From Bacteroidota bacterium (lineage in GTDB: Bacteria > Bacteroidota > Bacteroidia > Chitinophagales > Chitinophagaceae), in contig JAEZZY010000085.1 of NCBI GenBank assembly GCA_023418315.1, positions 1 through 23,980 on the forward strand: a stretch of 23,980 nt of DNA, read 5' to 3'. Positions within the stretch are counted from its first letter, which is position 1; each line of letters opens with the position of its first letter. Made by a program: the position numbers and the translations under genes. Below the pieces are notes generated by a model. The model was not told the origin of the DNA. It did no database searches and worked only from the letters and a program-made list of their open reading frames with translations. This document shows positions 1 through 8,692 of this stretch, piece by piece.

Positions 1-431
1 CCGCCGTCGGGCAGATGCAGTTTTATCCGGTCGAAATAAGCCGTATCGCCGCCTTTGGTGCGGTTGTCACGAAACACATAGTTTTGGAAAATGGGGGAAA
101 GCGTATCGCCGGTGCAGATTTCAGAAACATAGTCGGTAAGTATCACCAGCTTGCCGGTAGAATCTTCGTAGAGATTGCGCTCGCCGTATCCGAAGGTAAA
201 TTCCACCACTTTATAGAACGTTCCTGCGGAGTCTTTAGCCTTTACCCCCTGGCGCAACAAAGAATCAAAAACCTTTTTGGAAATAATGCCGCCGCTATAG
301 TCGGAATAGCCCAGATAGGGCTTTATAGAGTGTGTTTTATTTTTTTTTCCTTCATCGGGCATCATAGACATCATCGCCATGCCTATAAAGAAAAGAAAAC
401 AGATCCCTGCTATGTAAAATTGCTTGTTCAT
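1..431 (-). CDS. Secreted protein of unknown function, C-terminus cut by window edge
   Basis: An open frame starts at the ATG at 431-429 and runs without a stop to the left edge, giving 143 visible residues. The first residues (MNKQFYIAGICFLFFIGMAM) form a hydrophobic N-terminal segment, so the protein is probably exported or membrane-anchored. The mature part has a DYSGGIISKKVFDSLL stretch, then a soluble region rich in aromatic and acidic residues with no motif I can name. It begins 10 nt after the valS stop on the same strand, so it is probably transcribed with valS; I see no reason to link the functions. The start is supported by the signal-like N-terminus directly after it. I do not recognise the family. 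Confidence 0.72.
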   Translation of the reverse strand, partial: MNKQFYIAGICFLFFIGMAMMSMMPDEGKKNKTHSIKPYLGYSDYSGGIISKKVFDSLLRQGVKAKDSAGTFYKVVEFTFGYGERNLYEDSTGKLVILTDYVSEICTGDTLSPIFQNYVFRDNRTKGGDTAYFDRIKLHLPDG

Positions 432-441
432 TACTATAAAA

Positions 442-3066
442 TTAAAGCATATTCAGACTTTCTTCCAAAGTTTTGATTTTGGCTTCCGCATCCGACAGCT
501 TTTTCCGCTCTGTTTCCACTACTTCTGGCTTTGCATTTTGCACAAATTTTTCGTTGGAAAGTTTTTTCTGCACGCTCATTTGAAACCCTCTCAGATAATC
601 CAGTTCTTTTTTCAATTCCGTTTTTTGTTTCTCCGTGTCCACCGTGCCGCCTTCATAGGTCATGTAGAGTTTGTCCGTTCCCACCACTATAGCCACGCCG
701 GTGGGTGCAGCGGTTACAAATTCGATGGTTTCGGCATTTACCTGTTTGCTGAGTATGCCGTTGATGGAGTGGTAATATTCTTTGCGCTGTGTTTCTACCG
801 CCAGTTTTATTTGGTCTTTGTTCTTCAGTTGGTTTTTATTGCGTGCATCGCGGATGTGGGTAATGAGTTCTTGCAGAAAATTTGCTTGTTGCAAAATGGT
901 TTCATTCACCTCTTTTGTCTTCGGAAGTTGTTTGATGATTAAATCATCGCCTACAGCCCTTTCTTTCAGTTGATGATAAATTTCTTCTGTTGCAAAAGGC
1001 AGGAACGGATGGAGCAGTTGCAACAATCGTTCGTAAAATGCTACGGTTTTATCATAAACTATTTTCGGCATCGGTGCGTCCTGAGCGGGTTTTACCCATT
1101 CCAGATACCAGGAGCAGAAATCATCCCATATCAATGAATAGCTGTTTTTTAAGGCTTCGCTTAGGCTGAAGCGGGCAAATAATTCATCCAGCGATTGCGA
1201 AACGGAATGAATACGTTGCTCCATCCAGTCCATAGCGAATTGTGCATCGCCTATCGGCGCATTGGCATCTACACGGGCTTCCCACATCTTCACTAATTTC
1301 AACGCATTCCACATTTTGTTGATGAAGTTGCGGCCTTGCTCCAATGCGTTTTCATCGTAGAGTAAATCATTGCCTGCCGGAGAAGATATCATCACACTAA
1401 AGCGTACTGCATCTGCTCCATATTGCTCTATCAATCCCAGCAAATCAGGTGAGTTGCCGAATTGTTTACTCATTTTTCTTCCTTGCTTATCCCGCACGAT
1501 GCCCGTAAAATATACTTTCTCAAACGGCTTTTTATCCATGAACTCGTAGCCCGCCATAATCATTCTTGCTACCCAGAAGAAGATAATTTCGGGTGCGGTA
1601 ACGAGTGTACTTGTCGGGTAATAATAATTCAGTTGTTCGTTGTTAGGGTTTTCATTCCATCCGAAGACCTGCAAGGGAAACAACCAGGAGGAGAACCAGG
1701 TATCGAGCACATCTTCATCTTGCCTGAGGGTTTCGATTTTGAATGTTGAATTTTGAATTTTGAATTTTTCGGCGGCTTCTTCTTTGGTAGCGGCTACTAC
1801 ATAGTTTCCTTCCTCATCATACCATGCGGGTATGCGTTGTCCCCACCAAAGTTGTCTGCTTATACACCAGTCTTTGATGTTTTCCATCCAGTGGCGATAG
1901 AGATTTTTAAACTTTCCCGGATAAAATTCAATTTCATTATCCATCACGGCTTCTAATGCGGGCTTAGCCATTTCATTCATTTTGCACCACCATTGCATAC
2001 TGAGGCGCGGCTCTATCACGGCATTTGTTCGTTCGGAAAAGCCCACCTGATTGGTATAGTCTTCCGCTTTCACCAAGTTGCCGGCGGCTTCCAAATCCGT
2101 TACGATTTGTTTGCGCACTTCAAAACGGTCTTGCCCTATATACATTGTGGCGGCTTCGCTCATAGTGCCGTCATCATTGAGCGTATCTATGACTTGTAGT
2201 TTGTGTTTTAAACCAAGGTTATAATCGTTTATGTCATGTGCCGGTGTTACTTTCAGCGCGCCTGTACCAAATTCTATATCTATATAATCATCAAAAATGA
2301 TAGGGATACGACGATTGATTAACGGCACGAAACAATATTTTCCTTTCAGGTGTCTATATCGTTCATCATCCGGATGCACACACACGGCGGTATCGCCCAG
2401 TATGGTTTCGGGACGCACGGTGGCAATGGTAATGTATTCCTCGCTGCCGTCTATTTTATAGCGTACATAATAAAGTTTACTGTTGGTTTGTTTATGGATT
2501 ACTTCTTCATCACTAAGTGCTGTTTTCGCCTTCGGATCCCAGTTAATCATTTTCACGCCACGATAAATCAATCCTTTTTCATACAACTCTATAAACACGC
2601 GAATGACTGCGGCATAGTAATCTTTATCCATAGTAAACGCCGTACGGTTCCAATCCAGCGACAAACCCAACTTGCGAAACTGTTGTAAGATAATCCCGCC
2701 ATATTTTTCTTTCCATTCCCAGGCATATTTTAAAAATTCATCGCGGCTGAGTTTGTTTTTATCAATGCCTTGTTCGCGCAGCATTGCCACCACTTTCGCT
2801 TCCGTAGCAATAGAGGCATGATCGGTACCCGGCACCCAGCATGTATTGTAGCCTTGCATTTTGGCGCGGCGCACCAGTACATCCTGCACTGAGTTGTTCA
2901 GCGCATGACCCATGTGCAGCACTCCGGTTACATTGGGCGGCGGTATCACTACGGTATAGGGCGGGCGATGGTCGGGAACAGATGTAAAATAACCTGACGA
3001 TTCCCAGTGTTTATACCATTTTTCTTCAGCTTCTGTATGCGAAAAATTCTTGCTCAGTGTTTCCAT
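442..3066 (-). CDS. valS: Valyl-tRNA synthetase
   Basis: Charges tRNA-Val with valine in the cytoplasm. The 874-residue length fits a bacterial class Ia ValRS. The ATP-binding HIGH motif appears as HMGH at about residues 51-54, after PPPNVTG. The second signature is KMSKQ at about 531-535, with Q where S is usual. An editing (CP1) domain lies between them, including DWCISRQLWWGQRIPAWY near 400. The anticodon-binding region follows, and the C-terminus is a charged coiled coil (about 810-874) typical of the ValRS tRNA-binding arm. Residues about 435-444 (FKIQNSTFKI) are encoded by tandem heptamers and look like an added low-complexity segment before LRQDEDVLDTWFSSWLF. A TATCTTTG -7 element lies about 45 nt upstream of the ATG. 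It is followed on the same strand by an unknown secreted protein. Confidence 0.97.
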   Translation of the reverse strand: METLSKNFSHTEAEEKWYKHWESSGYFTSVPDHRPPYTVVIPPPNVTGVLHMGHALNNSVQDVLVRRAKMQGYNTCWVPGTDHASIATEAKVVAMLREQGIDKNKLSRDEFLKYAWEWKEKYGGIILQQFRKLGLSLDWNRTAFTMDKDYYAAVIRVFIELYEKGLIYRGVKMINWDPKAKTALSDEEVIHKQTNSKLYYVRYKIDGSEEYITIATVRPETILGDTAVCVHPDDERYRHLKGKYCFVPLINRRIPIIFDDYIDIEFGTGALKVTPAHDINDYNLGLKHKLQVIDTLNDDGTMSEAATMYIGQDRFEVRKQIVTDLEAAGNLVKAEDYTNQVGFSERTNAVIEPRLSMQWWCKMNEMAKPALEAVMDNEIEFYPGKFKNLYRHWMENIKDWCISRQLWWGQRIPAWYDEEGNYVVAATKEEAAEKFKIQNSTFKIETLRQDEDVLDTWFSSWLFPLQVFGWNENPNNEQLNYYYPTSTLVTAPEIIFFWVARMIMAGYEFMDKKPFEKVYFTGIVRDKQGRKMSKQFGNSPDLLGLIEQYGADAVRFSVMISSPAGNDLLYDENALEQGRNFINKMWNALKLVKMWEARVDANAPIGDAQFAMDWMEQRIHSVSQSLDELFARFSLSEALKNSYSLIWDDFCSWYLEWVKPAQDAPMPKIVYDKTVAFYERLLQLLHPFLPFATEEIYHQLKERAVGDDLIIKQLPKTKEVNETILQQANFLQELITHIRDARNKNQLKNKDQIKLAVETQRKEYYHSINGILSKQVNAETIEFVTAAPTGVAIVVGTDKLYMTYEGGTVDTEKQKTELKKELDYLRGFQMSVQKKLSNEKFVQNAKPEVVETERKKLSDAEAKIKTLEESLNML
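1737..1764. repeat. Four tandem TTTTGAA heptamers inside valS
   Basis: On the plus strand, 1737-1764 reads TTTTGAA, TGTTGAA, TTTTGAA, TTTTGAA, with one substitution in the second unit. On the valS strand this is TTCAAAA-type repeat DNA read as FKIQNSTFKI. The repeat sits in a linker before the conserved LRQDEDVLDTWFSSWLF block, where a variable loop can be tolerated. Confidence 0.8.
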
Positions 3067-3109
3067 TATCTATTAATACCGTTTGGCGGCGCGTTTTTTT
3101 TAAGGAGAG

Positions 3110-3117
3110 CAAAGATA
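3110..3117 (-). promoter_or_regulatory. Putative valS promoter, -7 element TATCTTTG
   Basis: The minus strand reads TATCTTTG from 3117 to 3110, an exact match to the Bacteroidota -7 consensus TAnnTTTG. It lies about 44 nt upstream of the valS ATG, predicting a short leader. I see no clear TTTG -33 element, so the call rests on the -7 element and its position. Confidence 0.5.
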
Positions 3118-3259
3118 GTATTTGTGAAGGTTTTTAGGGGAGATGTCGCCGCAGGGAAAATGGCTACGGCTTCTTCCGTTATTTCCTTCACCTTGAATGA
3201 CATTTAAGTAAATGGAAGATTGATTTTTGATTATATTGTAAATTATAAAAATATATACA

Positions 3260-3724
3260 ATGAACAACTTAGTATCGAAAAATAGTCAAGCCGCTGCAAA
3301 TCAGCCCGCATGGCTTACCCTGATAAGAATTGCCATAGGCGCCATCCTGATTTGGAAAGGAATCGTTTTTATTCAGGATACGATGGCGTTGGAATCCTTA
3401 ATTCAGCAAACAGGCGTAGGAGTTTTTACGAATAGCGACAGTGCGTTTGCGCTTGCCGTAACCTGGCTCACCTTGCTCTGCGGCGTTTTTATTACGGTGG
3501 GTCTTTTTACGCGAATGGCTTCCATCATTCAGATTCCCATTCTTTTAGTAGCTGTGTTGTTTGTGAATATTAAAGATATAGACCGGAATGCTTTTCAGTT
3601 GATTCTTTCCATCTTTGTGTTGCTGGGTTTAATTGTCTTTGCCGTAAAAGGAAGCGGTGTTCTTTCTGCCGATGAATATTTCAGACGGGGCGCAGCGGAG
3701 GATGAAAAATCAGGGAATGCTTAG
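3260..3724 (+). CDS. DoxX family membrane protein
   Basis: A 154-residue inner-membrane protein with four predicted transmembrane segments at about residues 18-38, 62-82, 88-104 and 111-129, and a charged C-terminal tail. The layout, with a W-x-T-L-I-R-I-x-x-G entry into TM1 and a GLFTR turn after TM2, fits the DoxX/DoxD family. Members are poorly understood and have been linked to quinone oxidation or to redox homeostasis; nothing here fixes the substrate. It is transcribed alone. Its TAG stop overlaps the TAA stop of the convergent FAD-dependent gene within the four bases 3721-3724. No strong promoter match was found in the AT-rich sequence upstream. Confidence 0.85.
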   Translation: MNNLVSKNSQAAANQPAWLTLIRIAIGAILIWKGIVFIQDTMALESLIQQTGVGVFTNSDSAFALAVTWLTLLCGVFITVGLFTRMASIIQIPILLVAVLFVNIKDIDRNAFQLILSIFVLLGLIVFAVKGSGVLSADEYFRRGAAEDEKSGNA

Positions 3725-5283
3725 TGTTCTTTCCACGCGGAAACCGCTGCTTCGGCACATCGCTCTCCGTCTATAGCCGCACTCACAATGCCGCCCGCAT
3801 AGCCTGCGCCTTCGGCACAAGGGTAGAGTCCTTTTATCCTGGTGTGCTGCAAGGTTGTTTGATCGCGCGGGATGCGTACCGGAGAGCTGGTGCGGCTTTC
3901 CGTGGCTACCAGTACGGCTTCCTGCGTATAGTATCCCTTCATTTTTTTCCCAAAATCCTTCATGGCTTGCCGGAGCGCCGCGCTCACTTCCGGCGGCAAT
4001 ACTTCGTATAAAGAAGCCGAGGTGATACCGGGCAGGTAAGAACATTCGGGCAGCGATGCGGATATTTTTTTGTTTACAAAATCGGTCATGCGCTGGGCTG
4101 GGGCTACCAATTTTCCGCCACCGGCTTTAAAGGCATTTTGTTCTACCTGTTGTTGATAATGAAGCGCTGCAAGGTTTCCGGTAAATCCCATTTTGGTAAA
4201 ATCCTGTTCATTGACCGCTACTACCGTTCCCGAGTTGGCAAAAGGATTGTTTCTTTTGGAAGGACTCCATCCGTTTACCACAATTTCGTTGGGCGCTGTA
4301 GCGGCGGGCGCTATGATGCCGCCCGGGCACATGCAGAAGGAGAATACACCGCGCCCATCTTCCTGAGCTACCAGGGAATAACTTGCAGGAGGCAAATATT
4401 CGCTACGCACCTCGCATTTGTACTGTATGCTGTCTATCAGCGCCTGCGGATGTTCTATACGCACACCGAGGGCAAAGGGTTTGGAGGCTATGTCTATTTG
4501 CTTGCGATGCAGCAGCTCAAAAATATCCCGCGCCGAATGTCCGGTGGCGAGTATCAGTTTTGTACAGTCTGCCGTTTCCTGCCCGTTGATGACGATGCGT
4601 TTGATGGTATCGTCTTCCAATACTATATCGGTTAGTTTTTTTTGGAAATGTACTTCTCCACCACAGGCGATAATTTGTTCCCGCATAGCGCTGATAATCT
4701 TAGGCAGTTTATTGGTTCCTATGTGAGGGTGCGCATCATACACAATATTTTCTTCCGCTCCGAAATGCACGAACAGGTTTAAAATACGTTGCACATCGCC
4801 GCGTTTGGTGGAGCGGGTGTAAAGCTTTCCATCGCTGTAGGTACCTGCGCCCCCTTCGCCGAAACAATAGTTGGATTCCGGGTTTACGATGCCTTCTTTA
4901 TTCATGGCGGCTAGGTCTCTGCGGCGGCTGCGCACATCTTTTCCTCGCTCAAAAACAACCGGTTTATAGCCTAAGCTGATGAGGCGCATGGCGGCAAACA
5001 ATCCTGCCGGCCCGGCGCCGATGATACACACCGGTTTTGCATGTTCTACATTTCTCCATCCGGGTTCAAAAGGTTCTTCCGCTTTCATAGGCTCACCGGC
5101 CATCACCTGTAGCTGCAAGATAATCTTGGTGTGGCGGCTTCTTGCATCTATAGAGCGTTTGCGGATTTTATAGCCGGTAATTTTTTTAACGGGAATGCCC
5201 GTAGCCTTGCTTATGGCATTATGTACATCCTGCGGATTTGCTGCTTCTATAGGCAATAGAGAAATGCTAATGTCAAGAATCAT
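3721..5283 (-). CDS. FAD-dependent oxidoreductase, COG2509 family
   Basis: A 520-residue flavoprotein of the uncharacterised FAD-dependent dehydrogenase family COG2509. After an N-terminal domain of about 80 residues, the dinucleotide-binding motif GAGPAGLFAA is at about 89-98, and the adenosine-ribose acidic residue lies in VVFERGKDVR. A GEGGAGTYSDGKLYTR block near 143-158 is typical of this family, as are the C-terminal LPPEVSAALRQAM and AEGAGYAGGIVSAAIDG blocks, which close the FAD site. No signal peptide is visible, so it is probably cytoplasmic. Substrate and pathway are unknown. It is monocistronic as far as can be seen and convergent with doxX, with overlapping stop codons. The start at 5283 gives the full N-terminal domain expected for the family. 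Confidence 0.9.
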   Translation of the reverse strand: MILDISISLLPIEAANPQDVHNAISKATGIPVKKITGYKIRKRSIDARSRHTKIILQLQVMAGEPMKAEEPFEPGWRNVEHAKPVCIIGAGPAGLFAAMRLISLGYKPVVFERGKDVRSRRRDLAAMNKEGIVNPESNYCFGEGGAGTYSDGKLYTRSTKRGDVQRILNLFVHFGAEENIVYDAHPHIGTNKLPKIISAMREQIIACGGEVHFQKKLTDIVLEDDTIKRIVINGQETADCTKLILATGHSARDIFELLHRKQIDIASKPFALGVRIEHPQALIDSIQYKCEVRSEYLPPASYSLVAQEDGRGVFSFCMCPGGIIAPAATAPNEIVVNGWSPSKRNNPFANSGTVVAVNEQDFTKMGFTGNLAALHYQQQVEQNAFKAGGGKLVAPAQRMTDFVNKKISASLPECSYLPGITSASLYEVLPPEVSAALRQAMKDFGKKMKGYYTQEAVLVATESRTSSPVRIPRDQTTLQHTRIKGLYPCAEGAGYAGGIVSAAIDGERCAEAAVSAWKEH

Positions 5284-5349
5284 CTGTTAGGTATTTATCC
5301 TAAAATGAAACAAAATTTATAGGGATTTTTTTAGAAAAGAAGCTGCCGG

Positions 5350-6681
5350 TTATTCTTCCTCTTCTCCTCCTTCCGGCATTACTTCCAGCACTACCGTTTC
5401 CGCAGAGTTGCGGTACATTTTCTTAATCGTTACTTCATATTCTTGTACCCGCACTTTATCGTTCTCCCGCAGTTCTTCCGGGTGCAGATAAGAAATCAGC
5501 CCCGAAAGGGTTTCATATTCTTCCCCTTCTTCCAAACGATAGGGAAGGTATTTATTAATATCGGATAGTTTGCGGTGTGCACTCACCAGGAATTTATTCG
5601 TTCCGGTTTTTTCTACATAAGGTTTTTCGTTATCGTATTCATCTTGTATCTCGCCTACCAATTCTTCCAAAATATCTTCCATGCTCACAATGCCCGATAC
5701 TTCTCCGATTTCATTCGTTACAATCGCCATTTGCATGCGTTTTTGTTGGAATTCTTTCAGCAGGTCTTTGATTTTTTTGCTTTCGGGAATAAATTCCGTT
5801 TTGCGAATCAGCGGTTGCAGGTTATCCGGCTTGCGGTTGGCCATCATCGTGCGCATCAAGTCTTTGGTGTAAATCACGCCTATAATATCATCCAGCGAAT
5901 GGGTATAGACGGGATAGCGCGAATACCCTTCACTAATGGCGAAATTGATGGCTTCCTGTAGGGTAAAATCGGCTTTCATGGCGGTGATGTTCTTTCGCAG
6001 GGTTTGAATATCACTCACACGGCGGTCATCAAAGTCAAATACATTGCGAATCAGGTCGCGTTCTGTTTCTTCAATAGCGCCACCTTCATGGCTTTCGGAA
6101 ATAATCATTTTCAGCTCTTCTTCGGAATGGATTTCACTGCCATGTACCGATTTAATGCCTATTACTCTTAAAATAAAATTGGCAAACCCGTTGAGCAGCC
6201 ATATAAACGGGCGAAAAATAAAATAGAACACCCGCAGCGGAAGGGCTATAAAAAACGTAGTGCTGGTAGGGTGGCGTATAGCCACCGACTTAGGCGCCAG
6301 TTCTCCAAAAGTGATATGCAGCACCGTGATGAAAGCAAATGCGAAGGGAACGGCCAGCCGATGCGCCGCCGTTTCGGAAAGGTCTAAATTCAATAAGTCA
6401 AAGAGTCGCAACAAGATATTGGTCGTAACTTCTTCTCCTACCCAGCCTAATCCGAGACTTGCCAGCGTAATGCCTAATTGCGTAGCCGCAAGATAGGCAT
6501 CGAGGTTGTTTACAATATTCTTAGCCGCGCCGGATACGGTTTTATTAACATCCTCCCGCACTTCTATCTGTGAAGAACGTACTTTTACGATTGCAAATTC
6601 TGCGGCAACAAAAAAGCCATTCAGCAATACGAGGAACAGCGTTATAGAGATTTCAAAGCCCATGGTAGTGAGGTAAAACAT
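5350..6681 (-). CDS. Hemolysin-family CNNM/CBS/CorC_HlyC membrane protein
   Basis: A 443-residue protein. The CNNM (DUF21) transmembrane domain (about residues 8-200) includes VLLNGFFVAAEFAIVKVR and FGELAPKS. It is followed by a CBS domain pair (about 215-345, with YSRYPVYTHSLDDIIGVIYTKDLM and MAIVTNEIGEVSGIVSMEDILEELVGEI). The C-terminal CorC_HlyC domain (about 355-435) ends in an acidic tail. The family is implicated in Mg2+/Co2+ efflux or transport and is related to GldE; the name hemolysin is historical. An internal ATG at 6663 (MGFEISITLF) is a good alternative start, because a perfect 10-bp inverted repeat covers the outer ATG. A TATCTTTC sequence at 6725-6718 could serve as -7 element. 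Confidence 0.9.
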   Translation of the reverse strand: MFYLTTMGFEISITLFLVLLNGFFVAAEFAIVKVRSSQIEVREDVNKTVSGAAKNIVNNLDAYLAATQLGITLASLGLGWVGEEVTTNILLRLFDLLNLDLSETAAHRLAVPFAFAFITVLHITFGELAPKSVAIRHPTSTTFFIALPLRVFYFIFRPFIWLLNGFANFILRVIGIKSVHGSEIHSEEELKMIISESHEGGAIEETERDLIRNVFDFDDRRVSDIQTLRKNITAMKADFTLQEAINFAISEGYSRYPVYTHSLDDIIGVIYTKDLMRTMMANRKPDNLQPLIRKTEFIPESKKIKDLLKEFQQKRMQMAIVTNEIGEVSGIVSMEDILEELVGEIQDEYDNEKPYVEKTGTNKFLVSAHRKLSDINKYLPYRLEEGEEYETLSGLISYLHPEELRENDKVRVQEYEVTIKKMYRNSAETVVLEVMPEGGEEEE

Positions 6682-6694
6682 TGTTTTTACCTCA
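6669..6694. repeat. Perfect 10-bp inverted repeat at the hemolysin-family start
   Basis: TGAGGTAAAA (6669-6678) and TTTTACCTCA (6685-6694) are perfect inverted copies with a 6-nt loop. The loop contains the outer ATG (6681-6679). The element could be an operator or an RNA hairpin that controls translation. Confidence 0.6.
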
Positions 6695-6730
6695 AGTAAA
6701 AATTTTGTTTCAAGGTGGAAAGATACAGTA

Positions 6731-8692
6731 TTATTTTTTTCTAAGAGTAAAGGATAGCGATAGATGTCTGCCCGGCATAGGGCGTGCGGCTACTACGGCA
6801 TATCGTTCGTTGAAAATATTATGCAGTAGCAGAGAAGCTTCCAAGCCATAATCCCGTAAGACAAATGCCTTGCTCATTTGAATATTTGCGGTATGATAAG
6901 CCTCCAGCAAGCCGGTTTCATCCGTATTGAAATATCGGTAGCCGGTATAGGTATGATTGTAATTAAATGAATAGGAAGCATAGGAAAATCCCGCGTTCAT
7001 AAGACCGGTGGTAGCCGGTGTATAGGGAATTTGTTTTCCCACGCTGCCATCGCCTGCCACATAACTTTCTACGGTAAAGGCTCGGGTATAATTTCCTTTA
7101 AGTCCCAGATGAAACTCCCATTTTCCGGGATCATAGCGTAACTGGCATTCCAGCTCCAGCCCGGCGCTGCGTACTTTGGCTATATTATGCGGAGTCCAGA
7201 TCGCCCCGCCATACCATACAATCCAGTCTTGGATGAGCCGGTGATACACCGCAAGATCATGCCGGATGGAAAAACGGGATGCCGGTTGCACCGTAATGCT
7301 ATAGCCCGCATCTTGTGCCCATCCTTGCTCCGGTTTCAGTTTGTCATTGCCGCCAGGTTCAAAATAAAGTTCATTGAGCGAAGGAATACGATAGGTTTTT
7401 TGAATGTTTGCCCGGAGTTTTATTCCTTCAGATAATTGATAAGAAGCATTGATGCCGGGCAGAAAAACAGAAACATCTTGAATGCGTTCGCCGCGCGCAT
7501 GAAGCGCTATGTTCAGTTTTTGGGAAAGGTCGGTATAACGGTATGCCGCCGCCACTGCATATTTCTCTTGCCCGGCGATAGAAGTGAGCCGCTTCATTTC
7601 AGATATATGAACGGGAATAAAAAACAGGACGGTATGTCTTGGCGAAAGGGTTTGTTTCCATCCGGCTTCCACATAGTATTGGCGGGTAGTATTTGCGGTA
7701 GCCAATTTAATCGCATAATCCGTATAGCGCATTTCATCGGCTATAAACGATGCACGCAGATAACGATGGGCGTGTGGTGTACGGTTTTCCCAGCTCGAAA
7801 AAATTTTCAACGATGCATCGGTACGGTTTTTTGCAGAATAGCTTTCAAATAAGGCGGCGGGGATATTGCGGTCGTATTTCTGATACCATCCGATCAGGCG
7901 TAGAGTGTGTTTTTCATTGGGTTTATAGGCAGCTTGCGTCATGGCGGAAATGCCTTTCAATTCCGCATGTTCGTTCTTTTTTTCGGTATGTCTGTCATCT
8001 AAATAACTAAAATCATTCGCAGCCGTTTGCCCCATCATATTTGCTGAAAAAAACCATTTCTTAGTCGAAAAATTTAACTTGGCAGTTGCCTGATACTGAT
8101 CGAAACTTCCGGTGCCCATTGCTATTTCATAGCGGGTTTTAGCAGAGCTGTCAAAATAAGGAGCTTCGGTTTCCATCATCAAAGCGCCGCCTACATTACC
8201 GCTGCCTAACAATGCGGCCGAACCTCCGTAAACAATGTTCATACGGCTCGTCATAGCCACCGGTAAAAGGGAAATATCCGCTATTCCCAGCGCTGCGTTG
8301 GAAATCGGAATGCCATTCCAATATACCTGCGACTGCGCTGCTGAAGATCCGCGAAAATTCAGTGTTGCCAATCCGTTGAAACCATAAGAACGAATGAATA
8401 CCGGCGTTTGCTGCGCAAGGAGTTGGGAAACATTTTGGAGATGGTATTGTCGTAAAACCGCACTATCGAAGGAGGTTATTTTTTGTCCCGAAGTAAAATC
8501 GCGGATACGGACATCCTGCGAAACCTGCTCCTTTTTTTCCCCTTTTATATCCACCTCGCTTAGTGTATCTTTCATCGCTTGCGCAAATGAAATTTCCCTA
8601 TAAAACAGGCAACTCAGCAGGAATGCCATACGGAGGATTCCTGGATGCAACACCGCTTTGCAGGCAGTCCTATGAGGAAAAGAAAATGCCAT
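6731..8692 (-). CDS. btuB: TonB-dependent receptor, BtuB-like cobalamin transporter
   Basis: Outer-membrane beta-barrel that would carry cobamides into the periplasm using TonB energy. From the ATG at 8692 it is 653 residues, close to the length of BtuB-type receptors. A hydrophobic segment (ILRMAFLLSCLFYREISFAQ) is followed by a TonB-box-like DTLSEVDIKGE and a plug domain (about 75-180) with SQLLAQQTPVFIRSYG, LNFRGSSAAQSQVYWNGI and VYGGSAALLGSGNVGGALMM. The rest alternates in a beta-barrel pattern to the C-terminus. It is the last gene of a riboswitch-controlled operon directly after the BtuG-like lipoprotein, which is the main reason to assign cobalamin. Its ATG overlaps the upstream TGA by one base (TGATG), implying translational coupling. 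An alternative start at 8629 gives a more ordinary signal peptide. Confidence 0.88.
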   Translation of the reverse strand: MAFSFPHRTACKAVLHPGILRMAFLLSCLFYREISFAQAMKDTLSEVDIKGEKKEQVSQDVRIRDFTSGQKITSFDSAVLRQYHLQNVSQLLAQQTPVFIRSYGFNGLATLNFRGSSAAQSQVYWNGIPISNAALGIADISLLPVAMTSRMNIVYGGSAALLGSGNVGGALMMETEAPYFDSSAKTRYEIAMGTGSFDQYQATAKLNFSTKKWFFSANMMGQTAANDFSYLDDRHTEKKNEHAELKGISAMTQAAYKPNEKHTLRLIGWYQKYDRNIPAALFESYSAKNRTDASLKIFSSWENRTPHAHRYLRASFIADEMRYTDYAIKLATANTTRQYYVEAGWKQTLSPRHTVLFFIPVHISEMKRLTSIAGQEKYAVAAAYRYTDLSQKLNIALHARGERIQDVSVFLPGINASYQLSEGIKLRANIQKTYRIPSLNELYFEPGGNDKLKPEQGWAQDAGYSITVQPASRFSIRHDLAVYHRLIQDWIVWYGGAIWTPHNIAKVRSAGLELECQLRYDPGKWEFHLGLKGNYTRAFTVESYVAGDGSVGKQIPYTPATTGLMNAGFSYASYSFNYNHTYTGYRYFNTDETGLLEAYHTANIQMSKAFVLRDYGLEASLLLHNIFNERYAVVAARPMPGRHLSLSFTLRKK

